DNA from: Gnetum montanum | Lineage: Eukaryota; Streptophyta; Gnetopsida; Gnetales; Gnetaceae | Direction: 5' to 3' | DNA length: 64,000 nucleotides | NCBI GenBank assembly: GCA_015680685.1 | Contig: MNCI01029622.1 | Coordinates: 668,017 to 732,016 of the forward strand | Notes under the pieces: model-generated | The model's database searches: none | What the model was told of the DNA's origin: nothing | What the model saw: only the letters and a program-made list of their open reading frames with translations | In this document: positions 1 to 12,098 of the stretch, piece by piece | Numbering within the stretch: position 1 is the stretch's first letter | How the letters are laid out: the number at the start of each line of letters is the position of its first letter | Made by a program: the position numbers and the translations under genes

Positions 1-270
1 TTACATTGCACACAACCGCACGCCGCAACAGCACACACACATACTCACGTTAACTACTGAGTTATTTGGAGGTATCTGGGCCTTGGTGTAGCCAGAGACC
101 AGCGGGCACCTAAATCCTGTTCGAGGACACTCGTTGGCGGTCGCGTCCCAAACGGTCGCCAACAGTAAGCAAGTGTGTAAATTAATTTTGTGGCCTCAAA
201 TGGCCACAAGATCACTAGTTTAAGGTTGTAGTGGACCATTTTTTATGCAAGATGCATTGGTTTAAGCAAG
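1..270. other. Left flank of copy A with three small hairpins
   Basis: No gene is recognised. Three inverted repeats are visible: GTTGGCG (133-139) with CGCCAAC (157-163); TTGTGGCC (188-195) with GGCCACAA (202-209) around a 6-nt loop; and an AGTTTAA box (about 216-222) followed by GGTT-GTAGTG-GACC. The last two resemble the hairpins found beside the antisense genes of copies A and D, so this stretch may be the edge of another element of the same family. Alignment to the LTRs of copies B, C and D puts the start of the copy A LTR near 271. Confidence 0.4.
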
Positions 271-670
271 GTAAAACACCATCAATTTTGGGGCTCTCAT
301 CATTCAGCATAGTTTCAAAATTTGGGAAAGGATCTCTGCAAGCGCGGTGTCAAGCTGGACTGCATAGACAACATGCTACCTTGGAAGTCCTAATGCCTAC
401 GAAGCTACTTCTAGGCTTGCCTACCACCCTTTGTAGCATAGTCAATGCAGCACCCATTCATGAGGCCAGTTTGCAAAAAAGGGGCACTGAGGATGGACTG
501 TACAGTTTGGCAAGTTTTCTATCTTCTGGACCATCAACCTCACTGTGCTCTCTAGCCTACCTAGCTTGACAAATGTCCCAGCCGATGGTCCACCCAAGTG
601 CCAAGCTAAGAGCTATCAAAGGTGTTCATGATGGACTAAACATTTTAGCAAATTTTCTAACTATGAGGCC

Positions 671-1546
671 TGCTATGCTACGCTACACTGCATAGCATAA
701 CAGACCATGTTGTGTTAAAACTGTTGCAAGTGTTAGATCAGACATAGAAGATGCAGTTGGCAAATATTTGGTTTTCAAAGATGCTTGCCCCGCTTCATCC
801 TTGAAGTGTGATTAGTATGATGTAGAAAAATAGAGCAAATTTCATCAAAAATCACCTCGGTCTGAGTGCTACGCTGTGCTACACTACACAGCGTAGCATA
901 GCGTAGCAGGGCTCTAGCATGACAAAATATTTTCTCAAATTGTCTTGACATGGAAAAAATTATTTCCCATGCTTTGACCATAAAAAATTCTTGTTCTATT
1001 GCCACTTTAGAATATGACTGAGATCCCATGATATAACACTTGCAAAGTAAGTCAAAATTAAGGCAAAACTAGGTGCTATGTTGTGCTATGCTACACAACG
1101 TAGTAAGGTGATAATGCAAGAAGATCCTTCATCAAGTTGTTCTAGTAAAAGAATTGTAGTTGGCCATGCTTTGAACTCCAAGACTGCCTGTCCCACTTCG
1201 CCCTCAAGTCCCAATCAAAGTCTCCTAAAAAAGCATTGCAGGTTGTGATTCAAATTCATCCCAGATTGACTACTATGTTGTGCTACGCTGCATAGCATAC
1301 CACAGCGTAGCAAGGACCTAAAAGATAAAAGCTGTCCAAAGGATGAAACAAAGAATTCTTAGGCTCCTTTAACATGAAAAGTGTAATGGCTGGTTGCTGA
1401 AGTAGCTTGCCTTGCTAGGCCTCAAAGTGGTATTTTTGGTCTTCAAGCAAGATCTGTCTTAAAGGTGGCTACTACACTGTAGCGTAGCACAGTGTAGCGA
1501 GCTAGTATTCATGCTACTCCACTATGTTGAGTAGAATAAGTAGCAT
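671..1546 (+). repeat. U3 array of hairpins, about 200-bp period
   Basis: Six inverted repeats with near-perfect arms: TGCTATGC/GCATAGCA (671-697); GCTACGCTGTG/CACAGCGTAGC (868-897, 11-bp arms); CTATGTTGTG/CACAACGTAG (1076-1103, one G-T pair); TGCTACGCTG/CAGCGTAGCA (1281-1312); CTACACTG/CAGTGTAG (1472-1497); ATGCTACT/AGTAGCAT (1511-1546). The first five start 191-208 bp apart. All use the word GCTACGC/GCGTAGC or decayed forms. They lie upstream of the LTR TATA box, in the promoter part of the LTR. Confidence 0.8.
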
Positions 1547-1973
1547 AACACTTGAAACGAACCTGCAGGACATCCTTGGAAGCTCCAGGACTCATCGTCG
1601 ATGGTCATTTCTATCCTAGCATCTCATTGATAGCTAAGATTAGTAGTTTGCATTGCTTGTTGCATCCCTTGTCGAGTCCTGAAATTGTCTCTATGCTTGG
1701 TCCTACTCATAAGAGAGGGGAAGACATAGTCCCGAAGCGTATGCTTCACTTTACATTTTTCATAAGCATTTTTTGTAAAAATATGGTAGTCCCATGGGTA
1801 CATGAAGTCTGAATGGTATGGTCACAACTCAGTAGGTTTCACATCCAACCTCATTCCATACAGCATAGCACATCAACATAGCACCACACATTAACATAGC
1901 ACATCCACATTTGTGCCCTGTGGGACCCAGAACATATGATATCCAAGCCACATCTCTCTTTATCTCTTGGCTC

Positions 1974-1981
1974 TATAAATA
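1974..1981 (+). promoter_or_regulatory. LTR TATA box, copy A
   Basis: TATAAATA in the context GGCTCTATAAATACCC. The same motif lies about 660-840 bp before the LTR end in copy C (48157) and copy D (51826, minus strand). It is the likely core promoter for the genomic transcript. Confidence 0.7.
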
Positions 1982-2640
1982 CCCTAGCAAAAAACAATCT
2001 AGAGGCTAGCTTTTGGCAATTGGCTTTTGGCAGTAAGCTTTGATGAAGATATTGGCAAATAGAAGGTTGATAAACAACAAATCCCAGTAGTAGCACTTCC
2101 TGCATCTCAATTCAACCCAATGTAGTAGCTCTTAACCTAGCAAGCATCAACTCATTGGCTCTTATTAGCATCCCATTAGTAGTAGTCATGGATCTATGAT
2201 CATATCATTCTGTTTCCAATTGTTCCTATCTAGTACTACATACCAGTTGTACACATTCATCATTCAAACAAATATTAGATCCCCCAAATTTAGGGTGGTG
2301 CATTCCCTTACCTAAACTCTCATTCTATTCTTTCTATAACATATATGTTGCATCTTTATGTACTTGTTCATGCTTATTGTCCTACTTACATACTTTGATG
2401 TGTTTCTATTATTGTGCACCCCATGTTTTCTTTCATTTCAACCTCAACATGTTACATTTTAAAATTATTATTTTCATATAGTTAGTGTACACCACGTAAG
2501 TCCCTGATTGATTGACCAAATTGTTTAGGGCACCTCATTTTCATTTTCTCCAACACAGTCCTTGCATGGATCTAGGGTTAGGCTATACACCTAATAACCT
2601 CTCGGTGTTCAAACATCAACATTTTTAGATGTCACAGTCT

Positions 2641-2658
2641 TTGGTGCTAGAAGGAGGG
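2641..2658 (+). promoter_or_regulatory. Primer binding site, copy A
   Basis: TTGGTGCTAGAAGGAGGG starts 4 nt after the LTR end. TGGTG followed by AGAAG and a G-rich run resembles the complement of a plant tRNA-Leu 3' end, though the match is from memory and imperfect. Copy C has the same site in decayed form at 49002. Confidence 0.6.
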
Positions 2659-3741
2659 CCTAAACCTCCATGTTCTTTCTGAGTACCATAGGTAGTCTTG
2701 CATGCTTTCTATACCCTGTCACTAGCAACCTACTAACATAGACGTGACACCCCTATGGTTGTCTATGTACTAGTTGGTGTAGATTGGTCATCATGATAGT
2801 TCCTTTGGAACCCTGTAAGAAAAAATCCCAAAACTGTTGGCTATATTACGCTGTCTACTTTGTTACGCTACTTGTATCCAGTGTAGCATAGTGAGCTCAT
2901 CAATGTAGCAGTCCCTCTTAGCGTAGAAAGTATAATGGCAAAGAAAAATTGATTTTTAGCATTTTTAGGTGTACCCAATTTTACCCTATTTCCCATATGG
3001 CTTTCAACTATAACCATTTAGTAGAAAAATGTCCTATTTTCAATCGTTTCTCACATGTATCTCTCCCTCTTACACATCTTTCATGCAGGAAAGATGAATT
3101 CTGCAACCACTTTGGTTCCCACCTCAAACTTGGAGGCATCCTACTCTGTTCAACACATGGTAGATCCTAAGCGACTACCTAGCTTAATGTGAGTATAGTG
3201 GTAGTCTCTTAGACTGTAGCATCAGTCTCCCAAACATCTACCTCATGAAAAAGAGCGATATAACTTCTTATGTACAAAGATCCAGGAAAATCTTCCATTG
3301 TATCTTCATGAGTTTGAGAAAAACCATAACTTTGAAATCATTCACCAGAATGGAAGGGAGTTCATTCCCAGTTCTGATATCACTATTCCACTCACCAAAA
3401 CATGCCAATGGCTTTTAAGCCAACTTTTGCAATTGAGAAAATCAAGAGAATGGAACATAGCATCCCACTATGATGAACATTTTCAAGATGGGAAAGAGGA
3501 GTTAGACTCCCACTCTAATAGTAGAGGTCTAGTCTATGCCACAATGGCTCTATCCACCTCTATCTTCTGTTTGCACCAACCACAATCTTCCACCTCTCTT
3601 GCTACTATCATGACACTACCATAGCCCAAACCCTCTTTGGTAATGGGTAGCCATCAAATGTTATCAACATATTAGCATGTAGGCCCTTCAACCTCATTTC
3701 CCATTATCCTCCCTTCCCAGTCTGTCCAAGTCCTACATCCA
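2659..3741 (+). other. Leader and possible decayed gag N-terminus, copy A
   Basis: Between primer site and recognisable gag. Segment 2840-2930 contains further TTACGCT/AGCGTAG-type words like those in U3. An ATG at 3096 opens a short frame, and 3298-3624 is open for 108 codons, but neither resembles a known gag domain. This may be the true N-terminal part of gag after several frameshifts; I cannot assign it. Confidence 0.35.
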
Positions 3742-5340
3742 ATGTCTATGACACCTACACTACCATACATCCACACCCTGTCTACATCACAACCGCATGT
3801 AAGTCCTATTTCTATTCCCATTCCACCATTAACAGCAGGCCCAACCTCAACCGCATGGTGGACAACAATGACTTCTTTTCCCACATCTCAGTTGTCTCAA
3901 ATGCCACAACACATGCAGTCCCAAAACTATCAATGTACACATGTAATACAACCAAATGTGGTTCTGTGGGCTACCCTAGCAACTGAGCATGTAACAATCC
4001 CCACAACGCCACCCATGGTAGCCACTCTAGTGGCACCACCTACTGGGTTGTGGACCGCTCAGATAACACCACTAGCAGGAGCTATTTTCGCACCACCCCA
4101 ATGGGATTAATGGCAGCACCAATAGCACCACCAATGATGGTTTCTCCAGTAGCCCTAGGTCTATACCAAGCCTTTTAGCTCATCCAAACCCTCATTAAAG
4201 AAATTAAATGGCTCAAACCACCGATTTTGAAACTATTCAAGTCATGGACTTCTACCAAGATGACCTGATCAATCCAGTTGTTCCTGTGCTTATGTTGCCC
4301 GCTGGGGTACAACTTTTGCAGTTTACAAAATACAATGGGAAAGGTGATCTGAATGCCCACCTAGTTACTTTCAGGTCTAAATCCTTATTACTACAACCGT
4401 GGCCCCATACTATCATTCATGTTTTCGCCATGTCCCTGATAGGCAAGGCCTTAGACTAGTGCCACATGCTTCCTTGTGCTTCTATCTCAACATTAGAAGA
4501 ATTGCTAAGCCAGTTTGTGACTCATTTTAAGTATAACTTGAAGCCAAAATTCACTTTAGATCATCTCATGAACATTAAACAAGAACCATTAGAATTTGTA
4601 CAAAAATTCATACAATGTTGGAGTGCTACCCTAAATGAAATATGTGAATCAATTGTTGAGGCCCATTTTCTAGCTATTTTCAAAGGAGAAGTAAACAATT
4701 TTATCAAATCCAAACTATATTATTTGGCTCCGCATTCTCTTAGCCAAGTGTTTTCTCAAACTAAAAGCATTCAGGATGTGGTGGAGGCTAGTAGAGATCT
4801 AGCCTACGTATCCTATAAAAACACACATACAAAGAAAGACAAGGAGAAAGGAAAGGCCACAACAACCATGGTGGCCACTGTGACTAATGAGACCAAGTCC
4901 AACAATAGTAAAAATAATTCCACAATACCTAAAGCCTCCACTAACACAACACCTAGCTCCAGTAGCACTAGTCACCCCCCAGCATTAACAACCACAGTGC
5001 AAACTCCGCCAAGGCCAAATTTTGAGTGCAAGGATCACTCAAAATATACCCCATTACCAATTAAGCCTTCAAAGCTTCTGAGTGAATTGCTGGGAGCCTG
5101 GCGTATCCAACATAAACAGATGTTAGAGGAGGCTCTTAAGCATCACCAAAGGTACTATGAAGTCCTTCGAGACTCCTCCTTGGCTATGCCTAATGAACTA
5201 CTAGTATCTAAAAACTTTAGCCTAGAGCATTTTTCAATTATCATCAATTGTGTGGACATGATATAGATTATTTCCTAGCATTGAAATATGATATCCAATG
5301 AATGATCGATCAAGGTAAGTTGGTCCTGGATGAGAGTAGT
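3742..5340 (+). pseudogene. gag of copy A (broken)
   Basis: Capsid-type gag of a Ty3/gypsy element. The N-terminal part (3742-4110) is rich in Pro, Thr and Gln. The capsid region begins near 4208 (YQDD, then LLQFTKYNGKGD) and continues through GKALD and FVTHFKYNL into KSKLYYLAPHSL, followed by a Lys-rich tail and a degenerate zinc-knuckle-like segment near 5250 (CGHDIDYFLALK). Breaks: a frameshift between 4110 and 4208; TAG at 4457-4459 where copy C has TGG (ALDWYHALP); a shift from frame 2 to frame 1 near 5230; TGA near 5300. Copy C (49764-51131) is the closest relative in the window. The pairing supports a capsid role in particle assembly. Confidence 0.8.
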
Positions 5341-6873
5341 CCTTCCTGACATGAAAACCAATTAATGAATATTTACAAAGATCCTTTGAACACCAACAAT
5401 GTAGGTTACACTATCAATGCCATTAGCATTGACGATAATGTAGAATCACAACATGAACCATTCATGGTTCATGTACCCACACCCGCCCAAACCCCCCCCC
5501 CCCCCCAACCCCCGCAATGCTGAAGCTTTAACAACAACTAGGTCTCAAACCCCCTTTGTCGTTAGGGCCTCTCCACAAACATCTATTGCACCTTTTGTAC
5601 TTAAAACTGCATCGCGTCCCACTACAACAACACAGGAACCATTTGTTATCAGGGTGCCAAAGCATGCAAATTCCCCTACTACCCAAAGTCAAGTGATGAG
5701 TACTGTGCCTTAGCCTCCTCATCTAAGAAAATGCGAAGAATGTCTAGTAGATAAGTTGGCTAGAGAACACACTACATTAGGCCCCCCTAAGCCCACCCCC
5801 TTGTTTCCAATTCCCATGAACTCTTCATCATCAGCCATTGGTGGAAATACACACATGCAACCATCATCCTCTAATTCAAAAAAGCTTATTATCCAACCCA
5901 AATCCACTCCCCCTCAGGAGATTCATCTTCTAGGGCACATAGAAGAAGAAAAAGTTAGCAAATAATCAGATAGTGGGAAAGACTTCCTAAATGCACTTTC
6001 ACAGGTTAAACAAGCCTTGAAACAAAAGAACACAACATTAAGCTTGTACGACTTAATAATGACCTCTATAGTGCATCGTGAGACTTTGGTTCACATGTTA
6101 GCATCTATTTCTATTAGTGAAAACATGCCAACCAAAGAGAAAGCTATCCACACCATTATGCTTCCCTCTATGGCTAGAGAACCACACCTATCCCATTTAA
6201 CATTTCATGACAAAGCCATCAAAGATGACCCTAAAAAGGGTCAAGTGACTACCGCCCCCATGTTTATCATAATTCAAGTAGGTTAGTATAAGATTCATAG
6301 AGTACACATCAATGAGAGGGCTGCCACCAATGTGATACCATTTCCCATAGTGGACAAATTGGGCTTGGTGGATCAAATCAAGCCCACAACAACCTTATGT
6401 TTAAAGTCATTCAATGGGGCATGTGTCATGGTCAAGGGGACTGTTACCATCAACTTCATAGCAAGGGATCAATTTTCCACTAGCGCAATATTTATTGTGG
6501 TAGAAGAGATGCCCAGGTTTAACCTAATCTTAGGAAGATTGTGGTTAGCCCAACTAAGAGCTTTCTCCTCATCCATACACCAAGAGATCCACTTACCCTA
6601 CGTGGGTGGAGAGGTGGTGATCTTTGGTGATGAAGTAGCTCCCTAAGCCATAAATAATATAGACATGGAGCAAGGATCAGAGATAGAAATCTCTGAAAAT
6701 GAATCACCCATTCATGCTGAAATTCCATGTTTGAAAAATGAGCTATCCAAAATCACCAACTTAAATAAAGAAACCATGTGGGATGAATTGCCCTTCTAAA
6801 CGGCAGATGATAGCATAGAGGAATACCGCTGCAAGGCTTCTTAACCATGTGCCTTGGCTAACCCATGTTGGAT
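5341..6873 (+). pseudogene. Aspartic protease (retropepsin) region of copy A, broken
   Basis: Aligns along its length with the better protease of copy D (62831-64000): QKNTTLSLYDL, then KDDPKKGQVTT, then the active-site region, then PRFNLILGR. In copy D the active-site segment reads DDGAATNVIP; here the Asp-Gly pair is replaced (INERAATNVIP), so the catalytic Asp is lost. A run of 15 C (5492-5506), part of a poly-Pro stretch, moves the frame from 1 to 2. Stops lie after VSK (about 5963), after IIIQVG (about 6284) and after DEVAP (about 6644); coding similarity to copy D continues to about 6873. The product would have cut the Gag-Pro polyprotein. Confidence 0.82.
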
Positions 6874-7295
6874 TAGAAAACAATTGCATGATTAAAGTTT
6901 ACCTCCACTTTACTTCAATAAATTTTATACTTCTATTCACCTGATTTCCATTTTGCATTAAGTTTGCTATTTTCATTGTCTCTACCTTTGGCATTAGTTA
7001 AAGCAATTACGGCCCAGAATGGTCTTAAAATACCACCACAGCCCTCTAAGGCCTAAATCTGGAAACCCCACTTTCGAAGATTGCTTCACATATGGCTCGA
7101 AATGGCCTAAAACTAGTGATGGCCAAAAATGACCTTGAACTAGAGCATGGGGGCCCACAAGGGGCTCTAGTATAGCAACGAAAACATTAACCAAAAGGAA
7201 AAAAAATAATTGTTTTACTTTTCATTAAATATAATTCCATACTTAGAATACATAACAACAAGCATTTTATTTCAAAGAAAAAATTTGCCAATGGG
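6874..7295. other. Spacer between protease and antisense gene, copy A
   Basis: About 420 bp without coding similarity. It equals the 62199-62830 spacer of copy D in position and also contains AGTTTWA-type hairpins (listed separately). Confidence 0.5.
7011..7169 (-). repeat. AGTTTWA hairpin units, 3' flank of antisense gene A
   Basis: Read on the minus strand, at least three units show an AGTTTWA-like box followed by a short stem and a 6-7-nt loop: TAGGCC-ATTTCGA-GCC (7094-7114), AAGGTC-ATTTTT-GGCC (7121-7141) and AAGACC-ATTCTG-GGCC (7011-7030). A fourth at 7152-7169 is weaker. They lie 130-290 bp past the end of the antisense gene. Copy D has four such units at the same relative place (62394-62601) and on the same strand relative to the antisense gene. 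Confidence 0.6.
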
Positions 7296-10200
7296 CTATG
7301 AGTCTTCACCGATATCTTTATCCCTCGCTCCACTAGGTCCTACATCCTCATTTGGGTCCTACATAAAGCAAGAATATAATAATGAGTCAAATCACGATCA
7401 CATATCATGAAATAAACTACAATATACTAAATCTTGGCTAACCTGAGATGGGCCTACGTCCATCTCTAGAGGTATTCTATCCATGCTAGCTGCTAAGCAT
7501 CGAAGTATTTCATCCTTGCTTAAGTTGGTCCAATATTCTTCCCCTAGATCAATGCCTGCTGCAATTTTCCCCTTTTCCACAACTGTCCATGTGGGTGGTC
7601 TTAGAGAGAATGTGGTAGTAGTGGTCTCCCCAGAAGGTAAGTTCATCTCTCTCTCAGGAGATTCACTCACCACCACATGTTTCGTAAATTCTTTGTAGGC
7701 CTTGTTAGCACCAATTACATTAAGAAATAGCTCATGAGTATGCAATTCAACAGAAGCATCTCACTATGTCTGAAGGTAGGTAGCACATTCCACCTTGTAC
7801 ATGTGTTTATGAATTTTTTGTGTCTGCCCCCTTTCATACACCTTGGCACTATAATCTTTCCAATCTTGGTTTTTCTAGGCCAATAGATCAATTTGCAAGC
7901 GTTGTTAAATTATGTCACGGGTAGCCTCATTTTTGCCTCGTACGGCCAACCAATATCTTGCATAATCAATTATGTTCATACACCAACTTCTATCAGAAGT
8001 ATTACAAGCCATCAAGAATTCATTTCATGACCACAAATCTTCCAACTCAACTGCTTGACTAGCTTTCTCCTTTTTGAGCTTCTGGACCTGCTTCCAAAGG
8101 TCTTCATTAATGTGTCTACACTTGCACAAGGATCATGCTGAGTATAGTACAGACTTACTAGCCTCCTCGTATATTTCATGAGGTACCTCAATCACCTTTA
8201 GGGGGAGTTTAGGCACAACATCAACTTCAACTGCCTTTCTGGGATCCCACTTAAGTCGAGAAGCTAGGATATCAAACATGAGAAAGCATGAATTACAAGA
8301 CGATGGTAAAAATAGAATAATGCAAAGAGTAAGTATTGTAGTCTAAACACACCTATTTCAGGGTCAATTTTCCTTAAGCAATCAATCATATCATCAACTA
8401 CCTCTTCCATAAAGGCAAATTTATCCAGGGTGTCTGCCTATGGCCGTAGGCAAAATGGGGAGGAAGATTCAGGAACCTTAGTAGTAGTGTCTACTATGCA
8501 ACAAAGGATGTTAGCATTGTAAAGAAGAAGGAGAAGAAAGGGGAAAGTAATAGAAATGAGAGTGGGGGGATCGCCCATTGGCACACTATTAAACAAAGCA
8601 TCAAACACACCAGCCCCAAAGTGTAGCCCTTCTTCCTCAAGCTAACTTAATAGTGTAGCAACGTCTTCAATGATCATGTGCCCTTAGGTGTTGGGGCACA
8701 CTCTGTGAAAGGTTCATCTGCAAAAGGAGCCTCTTCCTCTACAATAGGGTCCTCCTCCTCTACAGTCAAGGACTCTTCTTCTTCTATAGTAGGGACCACT
8801 GTCTGAGGGGCCAAAGCTTCTTCTTCATCATCTATTAAACACATCTAAAGTAAGCATGCTAGTCTAACAAAAAACAAAAAAAGGAGGGGCAAGGGGTAGC
8901 TAATGAGAAAATTAAACCATACTCACCAAAAAATGCAGGTTTCACTTTACAAACCTTGCTCCGTAATCTTTTTCCTCTTTCTTCATTGGTACATGGAGGC
9001 TCTTCTCCAGGACAAGATTTCTTACATTATAATTTTGATTTCACCATTTAAGCAATAAGGCATGCCCCCCTTACCACATTGCCTATGTTAGTGGGCGGCA
9101 CTTGTCCAATGCTGTCTTGTGCATAAAAGGGTCATCCCACCCAATCCTTTGTTGTTATGAAAAAAGACTCTCCAATAGCTTTTGGGGGGTCCTGGGACCA
9201 AGTGTTGCAAAATAATTAGCAAATCCATGGTTTGGATATCTGGGTGTGATCCTACAACACCCATATACCATTCGCTCAGACCACCAAGAATTCAGCAAAC
9301 TGAGACAAGTTAAAAAAAAGGCAAAATGCACGTTGAACCACGCATCAAGCTTGTCATGAAGCTTAACCATTTCAACCCACAAGCCTTCAACAAGATACTT
9401 TGGCCAATTATAGTGAGTTCCTTCTTCCATGATGTTCCTCATGATCAAGGCTTGCTCTACTCCAAGGATTTTCCCTTGGGAGAGTAACTTGGGGAAGGCA
9501 TCAGTCTGGAAGATAGGGTAAATCTTGTGGACCACCTCTAGCTTAACCTTGTTCATATAAATCCCCTTGTGGTCTTTGCTCATCCACAGCCATTCTTTAA
9601 TGTCCCCTCGATGGTTTACATCATTTCTAGTCTTATCCCCTATAGGTAGACCATCAGAGGGAACACCGAAGAGATCTACAAAAAGGTTGTCAGTAATCTC
9701 AAACACCACCTGCACATTGTGAACCTATGTGCAGAAGCAGTCAGCCCTTTTTGAAAAAGAATCAACAAAGATGAGCATCTATGTAGCTGGAATGCTTGGA
9801 TTTACTATCAAAAAGAGGTCCATCAACCTAGCCTCTTGGACCTTTTGAAACATGGTGGCTGGAGCCCCAATAAATAGCCAATGTTGTGTCTCCTCAACCT
9901 CACCATATTTAAAGAAGAGGTTAGTTTTGTCACGTCCTGAAGTAATTACCGTAACCTCTTTAGACTTGACAGCTATTGCAATAATAAAACAAAAAGATAA
10001 AAAGAAAACTAAAAACACCAAGAACAATAAAATTGAGAAAACCAATCAATCAAGAGCATACAAAAATACACACATAGCCTAAGTCACCTGGCATGAATGG
10101 TGTAGGGAACAATGGTACATTCACTAGAACTTCTTCCATGGTGGGCACATGACGAGACATCCATTCACCATCCAACCATCCAAGTTCTTCACATTTCAAA

Positions 10201-10894
10201 TAGAACTTAGCATACTTGGTTGGATAGGTCCTAAATTCAGTCCCACGTTGTTCTATGACACCGGTGCACACATTTTCCGTAGAAGAGAATTCTTGTAAAG
10301 CTATTTGGGCAATGCCAATGCATCCACCTTATCATGGAGGCCATCCTTGTCAATGAAAAATATGGCAACACACAGAGAATAATAAGCATTGCAACTATGT
10401 AAAACAAATAGTAAAACATGTCCAAGTATCTTCATAGGGCTCACCCGTCGACACAGTAGATGGTCCCAGGTGGATTCTAGAAGAAAATGCCCATGTGATG
10501 AGCAATAAACAAGGTGTTGTACTTATTGTAATACTTAAATTCAAGCATAGCCCAAACCCAAGACAAGAATCTCAAACCTTTTCATCATCGATTTGAGCTC
10601 CCAACCCCTTCTCCTTCAATAGATCCATCGGCCATAAACTTTAAGATGCCTCGATTTGCCCCAGGCAATAGCATTTCAACTAGAACATTGGCAGTCTTGA
10701 CTGACAAGTGTGACCATGCAATCACACTAAAGTGGTGAAGGAGAAACTCTAGGAATTCCTATGCGCCTTTCCGAAACCAAACTGCCTAGTCCCTTACTCA
10801 TGCATGGGAAGGGAGAACGTTAGCCACAGGGGCACTTAAGCAACACAAAACCTCTATTAGCTCGATCATGATCAAGATGGGCTTTAGCATAACC
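7296..10894 (-). pseudogene. Antisense multi-exon gene of copy A (exons 2-8), function unknown
   Basis: Exons inferred by protein alignment with copy D, at matching splice sites: E2 10894-10445, E3 about 10345-10088, E4 9972-8927, E5 about 8844-8672, E6 8493-8353, E7 8263-7443, E8 7358-7296. E2 is 450 nt in both copies, E7 821 versus 818, E6 141 versus 126, E4 1046 versus 1038. Shared blocks include LKPILI (E2), GVIEQ (E3), LFGVPSD and FNVH-FF (E4), a basic KRLR segment (E4 end), Glu-rich E5, DKFAFM (E6), and WDP, HEIYEE, SPERE and VEKGK (E7). Stops and a small E3 frameshift make it dead. Exon 1 was not found, and E8 is far shorter than in D. No known domain, signal peptide or membrane helix was recognised. 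The strand is opposite gag-pol. Confidence 0.8.
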
Positions 10895-11024
10895 CTACAT
10901 GATACAAAAAAATAAATATATGTTAGCTCATAACAAGATATGTCAGTTATTGTATAGCATAGTAGCCCCTTTTGCATAAATTTTTCCAAGTATGAAATGT
11001 CATGCCCCTAGTTTCGTAACTTGT

Positions 11025-11295
11025 CTCGTATAGCATAGCAGCCATGTTATGCATAGCATAGCAGCATAGCGTGTGAGAAAGCATAGCAGGCACACCATGC
11101 GCAACATAGTGGCTGCATCATGAGCAAAGTAGCAATGCAACAGGTACACCCCACGTAGTGTGACAGGCATAGTAGCATAGAACGTATGGTAGCATAGCAA
11201 TGTAATAGGCATAATAGCATAGCAGGTATGATAGCATAGCAAGTATAGTAGTGTAGCAAGCATGGTAGCATAGCAGTGTGACAACATACTATAAC
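11025..11295. repeat. AGCATAGCA tandem minisatellite
   Basis: More than ten copies of AGCATAGCA or close variants, spaced about 17-25 bp. The word is the same as the arm of the first LTR hairpin (TGCTATGC/GCATAGCA at 671-697), so LTR and antisense-upstream DNA share a sequence word within this element. Confidence 0.7.
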
Positions 11296-12058
11296 AAGCA
11301 CCGAAAACAGAACACAGCCTATCAATCACGCTAACAAAAGTAACACATCCTAAGAAGGAACACACAACATTTTCATAACTTGAGCCCTATTCCAGTGCAT
11401 GGAATGTAACAAAATAAAATATAAACCAAAACCCCCTTTACATGTGCTACACTGCCTAGAACATGTGCTATGTTTCCTCAATACCTTTCAAACTAGAACC
11501 CTCTAAATCCTCGAAATGATACAATGCCCCACCCACCATGATGATGGCCATGGCAGTAGCGTAACAACCATGGCCACAATATTCACTACAAAGGCAGTAG
11601 CAACAACCGCAGCATAGTGGTCGTAATAGCAGCCATGGCTAGAGTAGCAATGACCATAGTGTAGTAGTTGTAGTGGCATCCAAGGCCATGAAAAAAATAA
11701 TTACAATGTAGCAAACATAACAACTATGACCACTGAGGTATGGTAACCATGGCAATAGCCCCACTGAATAAACCAAACAACATAAACAAACATAATGTAG
11801 CAACTTATTGAGTAGATGGTGCTTCCTATCATTCCTCAATGTGTGCCCTAGGGAGATGTCACAAGGTGCATTCCCCTTCGTCCACATTGGTGAGACCTTG
11901 ATGCCTACATTCATTCCTACATGCCATCATCTTGTTGTCAAACTCAGGTGTATTGATCACTACGTTGCAACTACTATGCTGCCCCTCTATTTGAACTACA
12001 ATACACTTTGGGTGTTAGCTCTAATAGTGAAAATGATAGGACTACCATGGGTAATCCC

Positions 12059-12067
12059 TTATTTATA
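12059..12067 (-). promoter_or_regulatory. TATA-like box upstream of antisense gene A
   Basis: Minus strand reads GCTATAAATAAGGG, similar to the LTR TATA context. It lies about 1.2 kb upstream of exon 2 and could start the antisense transcript, with exon 1 unlocated in between. Confidence 0.4.
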
Positions 12068-12098
12068 GCTTCCAACGTTACAATACCTATCACTTTTT

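Larger units (their letters stand above)
271..2636 (+). repeat. 5' LTR of copy A
   Basis: The right end is fixed by the GTCACA terminus followed after 4 nt by a primer binding site. The left end is inferred from a block beginning TAAAACACCA, shared with the LTR starts of copy C (47174) and, in diverged form, copies D and B. The terminal TG is not preserved. At about 2.37 kb it is longer than the LTRs of copies B (1.07 kb), D (1.37 kb) and C (1.82 kb). The difference lies mainly in U3, which holds a hairpin repeat array. A TATA box at 1974 divides U3 from R-U5. The last 150 bp align well with 48840-48997 and, reversed, with 51132-51300. Confidence 0.72.

Noticed and set aside
11000-11365. 121-codon open frame on the minus strand
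   Set aside because: It merely translates the AGCATAGCA tandem repeat; Leu/Cys/Tyr-rich low-complexity product.
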